Shown here piece by piece: positions 56,698-64,000 of a DNA stretch of 64,000 nucleotides. Within the stretch, counting starts at the first letter, position 1. Each line of letters opens with the position of its first letter. A program made the position numbers and the translations under genes. The notes below the pieces were generated by a model that was given only the letters and a program-made list of their open reading frames with translations, did not search any database and was not told the DNA's origin. Source of the stretch: Flavobacterium daejeonense DSM 17708 (GTDB taxonomy: Bacteria; Bacteroidota; Bacteroidia; Flavobacteriales; Flavobacteriaceae); the NCBI RefSeq assembly GCF_000425425.1, contig NZ_AUDK01000004.1, positions 124,001 through 188,000 of the forward strand, in the 5' to 3' direction.

Positions 56698-58410
56698 ATG
56701 AACAAAATGAAAAAAACATATAAAATTATCCCTTTTGCAGTGTTGCTACTATCATTAGCATCCTGTACTGAGTCACATGTACTTTCATATGACGTTGAAA
56801 AACCGGTTACTATTGCTAATCAGGAAGATATTGATGCTTATGCGGATTTAAAAACTTACGTTGACAGAGAGGCTAACCCTAATTTTAAATTAGGGCTGGG
56901 AATTTCTTTGAATGATTATACAAGTAAAAGCCTTATGTATAGATTAGCCAATAGAAATTTTGATGAGATTACTTTGGGTTACGAAATGAAACATGGTGCA
57001 ATAGTTCAGGCAGATGGGAGTCTTAATCTTGACAATGTCAATAAGTTATTAAAAACAGCTCAGGAGGCTAATGTTTCCGTTTTTGGTCATACACTTTGTT
57101 GGCATGCCAATCAAAATGCGACCTATCTCAATAAATTGATTGCTCCGGATGTTTTATCAACAACAGGTCCAGGTTGGGATTTGATAATGGAAAATAATTT
57201 TGAGACCGATAATAGTTCCAATTATCAGATTAATTCAGGTTTAACTTCAAGCTATACTGCTGCTGGTCAAGGGGCAAACGGTACAGGCAGAGCACTTAAA
57301 TTAACCAATGCCAGTGTTCGTACTAATGAATGGGATGCACAGCTTTACATAAAGTTTTCTCCGGCCGTGCAAGTGGGTGAGAAATACAGGCTTACTATGG
57401 ATGTGCGAGCTGATGATGTAGCTTCTTCTCCTACACAGGCACAATTTAACCCCGGTGGTTATAGACATTGGGATTTCTTTGGTTCAGTTCCTTATACAAC
57501 AACATGGACAACTTATACTAAAGAGATTACAGTAATAGAACAAATGAAAGACTGTAATACAATAGCTTTTAATCTAGGGAAGTTCGCTACTAGTTTTTAT
57601 TATGACAATATAAAAATTGAAAAATATAATGCTACAGGTAGTATTCAAACACAAGAGAAAACACCTGAAGAGAAGAAAGCTATTATTACTGAAGCACTTG
57701 ATAAATGGATAAGCGGAATGGTTACTAATTGTAAAACGTATGTAAAAGCCTGGGATGTTGTCAATGAGCCAATGTCAGATTGGCCCAATCAATTTGAATT
57801 AAAAACAGGTGTTGGTAAAACCAATATGGCTGCTGATGAATTCTACTGGCAGGATTATTTAGGCAAAGATTATGCGGTGGAAGCTTTTAGACTAGCCAGA
57901 TTGTACGGAAATCCTAATGATATACTTTTTATCAACGATTACGGTCTTGAAGGTAGCGGTGATAAATGTGACGGTCTTATTCAGTATGTCAATTATATTG
58001 AAAGTAAAGGACAAATAGTTGACGGTATAGGTACTCAGATGCATGTAACTTTGGGCGAAACTACAATTGAGAGAATTAGAACAATGTTGACAAAATTAGC
58101 AGCAACAGGCAAACTAGTAAAAATATCAGAACTTGATATGGGAATCAAAGTAGGAGGAGTCACCGTAAAAACTGAAAATGTTACTGCTGCTCAACTACAA
58201 CAGATGTCAGATTTTTACAAACAGATAGTAGAAGCTTATTTTGATATTGTACCAGCTGCTCAGCGTTACGGTATCACGCAATGGGCAGCGACAGACAGTC
58301 CAGCCAATTCATCATGGCGAGGAGGAGAACCAATTGGACTTTGGGATTTAAATTACACGCGTAAACCTGCTTATGTTGGTTTTGCCGAAGGTCTTAAGTC
58401 TTCAAAATAA
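56698..58410 (+). CDS. xyn10C: GH10 endo-1,4-beta-xylanase with inserted carbohydrate-binding module (Xyn10C-like)
   Basis: 570 residues; an in-frame ATG nine bases later is also possible. Lipobox LASC with Cys23. The GH10 barrel begins at about residue 60 (KLGLGISLNDY), reaches VFGHTLCWHANQN, is interrupted from about 160 to 312 by a CBM4/9/22-like beta-sandwich (NNFETDNSSNYQI...FYYDNIKIEKYN), and resumes with the acid/base Glu357 in KAWDVVNEPMSDW and nucleophile Glu478 in KISELDMGIKV. This inserted layout is typical of surface GH10 xylanases in xylan PULs. It cuts the backbone at the cell surface for import by the adjacent SusCD pairs. Confidence 0.95.
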   Translation: MNKMKKTYKIIPFAVLLLSLASCTESHVLSYDVEKPVTIANQEDIDAYADLKTYVDREANPNFKLGLGISLNDYTSKSLMYRLANRNFDEITLGYEMKHGAIVQADGSLNLDNVNKLLKTAQEANVSVFGHTLCWHANQNATYLNKLIAPDVLSTTGPGWDLIMENNFETDNSSNYQINSGLTSSYTAAGQGANGTGRALKLTNASVRTNEWDAQLYIKFSPAVQVGEKYRLTMDVRADDVASSPTQAQFNPGGYRHWDFFGSVPYTTTWTTYTKEITVIEQMKDCNTIAFNLGKFATSFYYDNIKIEKYNATGSIQTQEKTPEEKKAIITEALDKWISGMVTNCKTYVKAWDVVNEPMSDWPNQFELKTGVGKTNMAADEFYWQDYLGKDYAVEAFRLARLYGNPNDILFINDYGLEGSGDKCDGLIQYVNYIESKGQIVDGIGTQMHVTLGETTIERIRTMLTKLAATGKLVKISELDMGIKVGGVTVKTENVTAAQLQQMSDFYKQIVEAYFDIVPAAQRYGITQWAATDSPANSSWRGGEPIGLWDLNYTRKPAYVGFAEGLKSSK

Positions 58411-58471
58411 TAAAAATAGTAAAACGTTATTATTATTTAAAAGCAATCATAAATAGTTAGTTTGAGTTTAC

Positions 58472-58515
58472 CCTTTGGGCGTACTTATTTTTTTAATTAC
58501 GTCCAAAGGTTTTTT
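58472..58515 (+). terminator. Intrinsic terminator between the GH10 and GH5 genes
   Basis: Arms cctttgggcgta (58472-58483) and tacgtccaaagg (58498-58509, one G-U pair) followed by T6. Confidence 0.85.
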
Positions 58516-58534
58516 AATTTAAAAATGAAACCCA

Positions 58535-59776
58535 ATGAAATTATATAAGTTATTGAGTATTCAACTTGTTTGTTTATTCCTGTTTTCCTGTTCAAAGGAT
58601 GAAGCTCCAACTTCAAAAAAACCTATAAAAGAAGTACCCGCCGAAGAAACTGTTACATGGCCATTAGCGACACCTAAATTAAAAGTGGAAGGAAAATATT
58701 TAAAAGATCCCTGTGGCAATATTGTTAAGTTACATGGAGTAGCCATGACTCCAAGTCCTTGGTTTAACGGAGGCGCTGTGGGTGAATGGCGTTGGAACAA
58801 TTATGATGTGGCTGGATGTTTATCCTATAATAAAGCAATAATGGATAAATTATCTGATGCAAAACAAGGTTGGTATCTTAATTATGTTCGTTTACATATT
58901 GATCCTTATTGGACAAATAATCAAGGAGTTTCAGGTATTCAGGAAAATGATATTTCGCAATTTAATATCGACCGTTTTAAGGACGCTATAGACAAAGTGA
59001 TTCTTCCGCTTATAGCTCATGCAAAAACAAGAGGAATGTATATTATTTTACGTCCACCTGGTGTTTGCCCTGATAAAATAGGAGTTGGAGATGCTTATCA
59101 CGATTATTTAAAAGTGATTTGGGATTATATATCGAAACATCCGTCCTTAAAAAATGCCGATCATGTGATGTTTGAATTGGCAAATGAGCCAATTAGAATA
59201 AAACTTCCGGATGAGACTTATGGAGCCAATACTCAGGCTCATTTTGATCAGTTAAAATTGTTTTTCCAACCTATAGTAGATATGATTCGGGCAAATGGAG
59301 CTAATAATATACTGTGGATTCCGGGTTCCGGATGGCAGTCTCAGTACAAAGGTTATGCAGTGAACCCAATTTCAGGTACTAATATTGGTTATGCGGTTCA
59401 TATTTATCCCGGATATTGGGGAAAAGATAATAATGATCCTGCGGTTTTTAGAGCCAATTGGAATGAAAATATTAAACCGGTAGCAGATATTGCTCCAATT
59501 GCAATTACAGAAATTGACTGGGGACCTGATAAATATCCTGTATGGGGAAAAGGAGGAGTGACCGGAACTGCAGAAGGATGGGGTTTTGGCGCTAATTTTA
59601 AAGTTATTACTGATGAATCCGGAAATGTAAGCTGGAATGTTTTATCACCTGAAAATCTTATCGATAGAGGTTCTATTATCGGAGGTATTGCTTATGATAA
59701 TGATCCACAAGCCTGTGCTAATCCGGTATATAAATGGTTTAAAGAGTATGCTGAAACAATGAAGTTATGTAACTAA
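58535..59776 (+). CDS. Glycoside hydrolase family 5 lipoprotein (endoglycanase)
   Basis: 413 residues. Lipobox LFLFSC with Cys19. GH5 motifs: GNIVKLHGVAMTPSPWF, YVRLHIDPYWT, FELANEPI with acid/base Glu218, VHIYPGYW, and ITEIDWGPD with nucleophile Glu326. The substrate may be xylan, mixed-linkage glucan or mannan; the xylan locus suggests an arabinoxylan-acting member, but the subfamily cannot be fixed from sequence alone. A terminator separates it from the core operon, so it may depend on read-through or its own promoter. Confidence 0.88.
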   Translation: MKLYKLLSIQLVCLFLFSCSKDEAPTSKKPIKEVPAEETVTWPLATPKLKVEGKYLKDPCGNIVKLHGVAMTPSPWFNGGAVGEWRWNNYDVAGCLSYNKAIMDKLSDAKQGWYLNYVRLHIDPYWTNNQGVSGIQENDISQFNIDRFKDAIDKVILPLIAHAKTRGMYIILRPPGVCPDKIGVGDAYHDYLKVIWDYISKHPSLKNADHVMFELANEPIRIKLPDETYGANTQAHFDQLKLFFQPIVDMIRANGANNILWIPGSGWQSQYKGYAVNPISGTNIGYAVHIYPGYWGKDNNDPAVFRANWNENIKPVADIAPIAITEIDWGPDKYPVWGKGGVTGTAEGWGFGANFKVITDESGNVSWNVLSPENLIDRGSIIGGIAYDNDPQACANPVYKWFKEYAETMKLCN

Positions 59777-59994
59777 AAAATGCTCTTGATTTAATTAGCA
59801 AAATGCTGTTTGATTATCTAAAAAAGAAAATCAACTAAGTCATTAAAATCTTAATGTAAGATAGGATTTTGTAAAACTCAGTACTAATTCGGAGTTTTCT
59901 GTTATTATTTTAAAAAATCAATCTATTATTTAAAAATTAAAAAAATTATGAGTAATTAAAAAAGAAACCAATCAACCAAAATAGCCCTTTGAAG

Positions 59995-60027
59995 AGCTGT
60001 CTTGATTTTTTTGGACAGCTTTTTTTT
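59995..60027 (+). terminator. Intrinsic terminator downstream of the GH5 gene
   Basis: Arms agctgtc (59995-60001) and gacagct (60014-60020) followed by T7. Confidence 0.8.
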
Positions 60028-60142
60028 GCCCTTTTTTTGGCAAGATGATTTATAAAAATTTAAAAGCAGTAATTGATTCGTATTTTACTTTAATTATTTT
60101 GAAAACTTTTTTTCAGGGATTGATAAAATAAAGCGAACCTGC

Positions 60143-60181
60143 AAAAAAAAACAGTAGTAAATAAAAATTTACCACTGTTTT
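60143..60181 (-). terminator. Terminator of the minus-strand xylan operon
   Basis: Arms aaaacagtagtaaat (60148-60162) and atttaccactgtttt (60167-60181), one mismatch, followed on the minus strand by a long T run (A run at 60143-60151). Confidence 0.75.
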
Positions 60182-60234
60182 AAATTTTTTTATGATCCTG
60201 TAAAGAGCCTTTTTACAGGTCAGACAGGATTCTT

Positions 60235-61260
60235 TTAATCCTCATTTTTATAGGGATTAATTGTTTGTATCGTCGCGTCTTCGTTGTAGTTTATCTCGGT
60301 AACTTTAATAGATCTCAGATGGGTAATCCCTTTTGAAAGACTTGAATCATGATAAAATAAGTACCATTTTCCGTCAACTTCACAAATAGAGTGGTGGGTA
60401 GTCCATCCTATAACAGGTTCTAAAATAATTCCTTGATAAGTAAAAGGTCCATAAGGACTATCGCCTGTGGCATAACAAATGTAATGAGTGTCTCCGGTTG
60501 AATATGAAAAATAGTATTTCCCCTTGTATTTATGAAGCCACGGACCTTCAAAAAAGCGGCGTTCGTGATCTCCGGCTAGAATTTCTTGACCATTTTTATC
60601 TAAAATTTTGATTTCTCGTGGTTCTTCATCAAATTCTTTCATGTCATCTGAAAGTCGAGCCACTATTGGACCTAAAGCAGACTGATAATCTGTTGGTTCT
60701 TCATTTTCTTCGGCATATTTATTATTTCTGTATTTTTGAAGCTGACCTCCCCAAATCCCTCCAAAGTACATATAATATTTTCCCTCTTCATCTTCAAAAA
60801 CAGCTGGGTCAATAGAATAGCTTCCTTTTATAGCTTCCTTTTCAGGAATGAAAGGTCCTGTTGGTGAATCGCTTATGGCGACACCAATTTGAAAAATTCC
60901 ATTGGCACGTTTAGCAGGAAAATAAAGGTAGTATTTTCCATTTTTGTGTGCGGCATCCGGAGCCCACATTTGGCGTTCAGCCCATGGAACATCTTTTACA
61001 TGCAATGTAAGTCCGTTGTCTTTTGCTTCAGATGTAATAGAATCCATGGAGAAGACATGATAATCCTCCATTCCAAAATGATCGCCATTGTCATTGAAAG
61101 CAATTCCGGCATCAATATCATGAGAAGGGTAAATATATATTTTACCATTGAATACATGAGCAGAAGGATCAGCAGTGTAAATATGAGATACTAATGGCTG
61201 AGAAATCGCATTTTGTTCTAATTCTTTAAAGTCGATATGTTCGATACTTTCTTCAGGCAT
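60235..61260 (-). CDS. Cytoplasmic glycoside hydrolase family 43 (beta-xylosidase, GH43_1-like)
   Basis: 341 residues with no signal peptide. The propeller has Asp31 in YTADPSAHVFNGKIYIYPSHD, SYSIDPAVFEDEEGKYYMYFGG and FFEGPWLHKYKGKYYFSYSTG with the acid Glu. It probably acts inside the cell on xylobiose and other short xylo-oligosaccharides brought in by the symporter encoded immediately upstream. It is last of the minus-strand operon, 34 bp after the symporter gene. Confidence 0.92.
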   Translation of the reverse strand: MPEESIEHIDFKELEQNAISQPLVSHIYTADPSAHVFNGKIYIYPSHDIDAGIAFNDNGDHFGMEDYHVFSMDSITSEAKDNGLTLHVKDVPWAERQMWAPDAAHKNGKYYLYFPAKRANGIFQIGVAISDSPTGPFIPEKEAIKGSYSIDPAVFEDEEGKYYMYFGGIWGGQLQKYRNNKYAEENEEPTDYQSALGPIVARLSDDMKEFDEEPREIKILDKNGQEILAGDHERRFFEGPWLHKYKGKYYFSYSTGDTHYICYATGDSPYGPFTYQGIILEPVIGWTTHHSICEVDGKWYLFYHDSSLSKGITHLRSIKVTEINYNEDATIQTINPYKNED

Positions 61261-61294
61261 AATTTTAGTTTTTGTATTAGTGTTTATGTGATTA

Positions 61295-62728
61295 TTAAGA
61301 TCTTCGTTGTTTTAATTCCGATTCGATTTGGATTTCCATTTTTTTATCAATTTCATAGAAAAACAGTAAACCAACTCCCAGCAGGAATGGAATGGCAGGA
61401 AAGATGCTGACTAATAATTTTATTCCATTAACGGCACTTTCCGGTTGTTGTAATGAATTAGGGATATAATTAAAAATTCCTAATAGCGATGTGGTTAAAG
61501 CTCCTCCAATGCTTAAACCAGTTTTTAAACCTACCATCATCGCTGAAAAAATAATGGCTGTGGCACGACGGTTTGTTTTCCATTCCGAAAAATCAGCCAC
61601 ATCGGCAATCATCGCCCATAAAACAGGAATAGTAATTCCATAGAAAAAACCATGGAAAATTTGGGATAAAAACATCAATGAAACCGATTGCGGAGGATAG
61701 AAATAAAAAGCAATGATAAATAGTGTTGATATAAAAAGAAAGAATCTGAAAATATCTCTTTTACCATATTTGTCTGCTAATTTTTTTGACAAGGTTATTC
61801 CAACAATCATAAAAATAATGCCACCGGCGTTAAATAATCCGAATCCGGACGAGATAGGATCGTCACCAAAATGGTTTAAACCAACAGTGGAGAGTACATC
61901 CAAAATAGGTTTGATAAATAAAGTCAGTTGTTCCTTGTCAACATAATTTTCAAAATAATAAACATAAGAACCTCCTTTTAAAGCCAGTGTAATAAATACT
62001 AATGTTGTAAGCAGGAGCATAATGACCCAGGGTTTGTTTTTTACTAAATCGCCTAAATCTTCTTTAACACTTGATTTTTGTTCTGGTTTAGGAACAATAC
62101 GCTCTTTTGTGGTGAAAAAAGTAATTAAAAGCATGATAGTTCCCACAATAGCCAGAATGGTCATTACTTTTTCAATACCGATTGCTTTATCGCCATTTCC
62201 GGCACTTTTGATAATTCCTAGCATGAATACCTGCACAAAAAACTGAGCAAACATTACCGCAACAAACCGGTACGAGGATAAGCTGTTTCGCTCCGCCATT
62301 TCTCCGGTAATTACGCCACTTAAGGCCGAATAGGGCAAGTTATTGGCAGCATATAGCAATAACAAACAGGAGTAGGTTATTACAGCATAAATTACTTTTC
62401 CCTGATAAGCAAAATTTGGTGTGCTAAAAGCCAATAAGGCTACCACTCCTAAAGGAACCGAAGTCCATAAAATCCAGGGACGAAATTTTCCCCATTTTGA
62501 ATTGGTTCTGTCAGCAATGGCACCAATAACCGGATTAAAAATAAATGCAGCTATCAATCCAACAATAAGCATAATTATCGAGGAATCAGTAGGGGATAAT
62601 CCGTAAATATCGGTATAAAAATAAGCCAGATAAGTCATTAAGGTTTGGAAAACCAAATTGGCAGCTAAGTCACCCAGACTATATCCTATTTTTTCTTTTA
62701 TGGATAATTTTTGTGAAGTCGTATTCAT
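61295..62728 (-). CDS. GPH-family (glycoside-pentoside-hexuronide) MFS symporter
   Basis: 477 residues with about 12 membrane helices. SIKEKIGYSLGDLAANLVFQ at the N-terminus, NPVIGAIADRTNSKWGKFRPWILW and NLPYSALSGVITGEMAERNSLSSYR are GPH signatures. It imports sugars or oligosaccharides from periplasm to cytoplasm with a cation. Between a GH10 xylanase and a cytoplasmic GH43, its cargo is most likely xylo-oligosaccharide or xylose. It lies 9 bp downstream of the GH10 stop. Confidence 0.94.
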   Translation of the reverse strand: MNTTSQKLSIKEKIGYSLGDLAANLVFQTLMTYLAYFYTDIYGLSPTDSSIIMLIVGLIAAFIFNPVIGAIADRTNSKWGKFRPWILWTSVPLGVVALLAFSTPNFAYQGKVIYAVITYSCLLLLYAANNLPYSALSGVITGEMAERNSLSSYRFVAVMFAQFFVQVFMLGIIKSAGNGDKAIGIEKVMTILAIVGTIMLLITFFTTKERIVPKPEQKSSVKEDLGDLVKNKPWVIMLLLTTLVFITLALKGGSYVYYFENYVDKEQLTLFIKPILDVLSTVGLNHFGDDPISSGFGLFNAGGIIFMIVGITLSKKLADKYGKRDIFRFFLFISTLFIIAFYFYPPQSVSLMFLSQIFHGFFYGITIPVLWAMIADVADFSEWKTNRRATAIIFSAMMVGLKTGLSIGGALTTSLLGIFNYIPNSLQQPESAVNGIKLLVSIFPAIPFLLGVGLLFFYEIDKKMEIQIESELKQRRS

Positions 62729-62737
62729 GAAAGTTAT

Positions 62738-63868
62738 TTATTTGTTTTTTTGTTTTAAACTTAATACTTGATAATAGGCTTTCTTTGGCTGTAAATTAGC
62801 ATCAAATAACAGAGGATAATCAGTTCTTCCTCTAATCGGGAAATCATTTAACCAGGACTGGGTATCATTGACTCCCCAGAAGGTAACTCTGCTTATTTTG
62901 TCTTTGTGTTCCAGAAATAGTTTAAAGATATCCTCATAGCGTTGTGCAAGTTTAACCTGCATGGAATCTGGTAATGATTTAGGATAAGGATTCATTTTTT
63001 CATTATTTTCAAATCGTTGACTTACCTCGGCACCCTGTAATCCGAAAGGACTAGGTAATACAGATACATCAAGTTCAGTAATAGCAACTTTTACACCTAA
63101 ACTGGAATAAGCAAGAATACTTTTTTCTATTTCTTGAATTGTAGGTCTGTCAAGATGCCAGTGTCCCTGCATGCCAATACCGTCAATTTTAACTCCTTTT
63201 TCCTGTATTTTTTTTACCATTCTGATTACACCTTCTCTTTTTGCGGGATTTGTCATGCTGTAATCATTATAATAAAGATCAACTTTAGGGTCAGCTGCCG
63301 CTGCAAGTTGGAATGCCTTAGCTATAAAATCTTCCCCAAGTGTTTTTAAAAACACCGATTTTCTTAAACTTCCATCATCGTTGACTGCTTCATTAACAAC
63401 ATCCCATGAATTAATTAGACCTTTGTATTTTTTTACAATGGTAGTAATGTGGTTTTCGAATGCGGCATTCATTTCGACACTGTCTTTTATTTCAGAAAAC
63501 CATTTTGGTAATTGGCTATGCCAAATCAACGTATGCCCGTGAATAAACATATTGTGTTTTTTTCCGAAAGCCACATACTTATCGGTTGTTTTAAAATCAA
63601 ATTTATCTTTTTGCGGATGCACAAACATTGATTTCATGATGTTTTCAGCGGTAATGGCATTAAACTCTTTTGAAATAAACTGAGTTACCTTGGGGTCTTT
63701 TTCCTCAATTTGATTGACATCTAATGCGGTTCCAATATAAAAATCGCCATTAAAAGCATCTTTAAGCGAAGTGCCTGTAGTTGTCAATTTAGTATTGATT
63801 TTATTATTACAGCTACTTAAGGCAAAAACTGCCGAGAAGAAGAGTAAAATTGGTTTGGTTGATTTCAT
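62738..63868 (-). CDS. GH10 endo-1,4-beta-xylanase, lipoprotein
   Basis: 376 residues. Lipobox FALSSC with Cys20. A complete, uninterrupted GH10 barrel: YIGTALDVNQIEEKD, FNAITAENIMKSMFVHP, FIHGHTLIWHSQLPKWF, acid/base Glu160 in SWDVVNEAVND, and nucleophile Glu265 in AITELDVSVLP. Unlike the core enzyme at 56698 it has no inserted CBM, and its Cys is followed by NN, leaving its surface or periplasmic location open. It is probably used for shorter oligosaccharides. It starts 16 bp after the GH115 stop. Confidence 0.95.
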   Translation of the reverse strand: MKSTKPILLFFSAVFALSSCNNKINTKLTTTGTSLKDAFNGDFYIGTALDVNQIEEKDPKVTQFISKEFNAITAENIMKSMFVHPQKDKFDFKTTDKYVAFGKKHNMFIHGHTLIWHSQLPKWFSEIKDSVEMNAAFENHITTIVKKYKGLINSWDVVNEAVNDDGSLRKSVFLKTLGEDFIAKAFQLAAAADPKVDLYYNDYSMTNPAKREGVIRMVKKIQEKGVKIDGIGMQGHWHLDRPTIQEIEKSILAYSSLGVKVAITELDVSVLPSPFGLQGAEVSQRFENNEKMNPYPKSLPDSMQVKLAQRYEDIFKLFLEHKDKISRVTFWGVNDTQSWLNDFPIRGRTDYPLLFDANLQPKKAYYQVLSLKQKNK

Positions 63869-63884
63869 GTTTTATATTTTTTGA

Positions 63885-64000
63885 TTAATTTTTAATATTC
63901 AAACTTTGAGGAGGACCTAAATAACTTTGCTTTAAATTGCTTTTTTCTGTTTCGATTATAATTTTTTGTAGTACTAAGCCTTCGTCTACTCTAAAATAAT
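63885..64000 (-). CDS. GH115 alpha-glucuronidase, C-terminal fragment (gene continues past window end)
   Basis: The minus-strand frame from the window edge reads YFRVDEGLVLQKIIIETEKS, then NLKQSYLGPPQSLNIKN, and stops at 63885-63887. The ending GLVLQKIII...SYLGPP is the conserved C-terminus of GH115 xylan alpha-glucuronidases, which remove (4-O-methyl-)glucuronic acid from internal xylosyl residues. It is the first visible gene of the minus-strand operon with GH10, symporter and GH43. Only 37 residues are visible, so the call rests on that short motif and on context. Confidence 0.75.
   Translation of the reverse strand, partial: YFRVDEGLVLQKIIIETEKSNLKQSYLGPPQSLNIKN

Larger units (their letters stand above)
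59777..60234. other. Convergent intergenic region with terminators
   Basis: 458 bp between the GH5 gene and the convergent minus-strand GH43. It contains terminators at 59995-60027 and 60143-60181 and a small hairpin cctgtaaa/tttacagg at 60197-60219. Nothing else is recognisable. Confidence 0.5.

Noticed and set aside
61681..61695. aaaccgattgcgg resembling the PUL operator
   Set aside because: Inside the symporter coding sequence, lacks the AAACAA half, and encodes conserved residues; judged coincidental.

Overview
The window looks like chromosomal DNA of a low-GC Bacteroidota, most likely a Flavobacterium or close relative. Reasons: three SusC/SusD pairs, A/T-rich leaders in place of Shine-Dalgarno sites, several TAnnTTTG-type -7 elements, short palindromic intergenic repeats, and family choices typical of Flavobacteriaceae (BluB-CobT fusion, DUF4252, CWC/DUF5522 protein, GPH sugar symporter beside xylanases). 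I saw no rRNA, tRNA or CRISPR array.

Region 1 (1-9.2 kb) is housekeeping: the 3' end of a purine nucleoside phosphorylase, then a minus-strand series with a TPR hybrid histidine kinase, GAPDH, lipoyl synthase (lipA), a TonB protein, a truncated haemoglobin with two small alpha/beta-barrel proteins, and dihydrolipoyl dehydrogenase (lpdA).

Region 2 (9.2-19.2 kb) is a cobalamin module. A FecCD-type permease and a binding protein lie on the minus strand. On the plus strand are cobU, a bluB-cobT fusion, cobS and cobC (lower-ligand synthesis and nucleotide loop assembly), followed by a promoter, a cobalamin riboswitch and a BtuB-like receptor. Two mobile-looking insertions interrupt this module. 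One is a decayed four-helix-bundle (S23/IVP) cassette bounded by 30-bp inverted repeats, sitting exactly between a CWC gene and cobU. The other is a cluster of palindromes followed by a REP-associated (RAYT-like) transposase between bluB-cobT and cobS.

Region 3 (19.2-24.3 kb) holds assorted envelope proteins: amidase, S41 protease lipoprotein, DUF4252, TPR, DUF3826 and DUF4198.

Region 4 (24.6-64 kb) is a large xylan utilization locus. Unit A is a SusC/SusD pair followed by side-chain enzymes: GH95, CE6, five GH43, two CE1 and GH97. Unit B is the conserved xylan core susC-susD-susC-susD-DUF1735/5627 lipoprotein-GH10, in the xusA-xusB-xusC-xusD-xusE-xyn10C order of Prevotella/Bacteroides xylan systems, plus a GH5. 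Unit C is on the opposite strand: the end of a GH115 alpha-glucuronidase (cut by the window), a GH10 lipoprotein, a GPH-family symporter and a probably cytoplasmic GH43. Together they suggest surface binding and endo-cleavage of acetylated, feruloylated glucuronoarabinoxylan, SusCD import, periplasmic debranching, then symport and final hydrolysis of xylo-oligosaccharides.

The most interesting unexplained signal is an invariant 13-mer (AAACAACCGATTG) occurring four times, only next to PUL transcription units, with one copy overlapping a good Bacteroidota promoter and one forming a 20-nt palindrome. No regulator gene is visible in the window.
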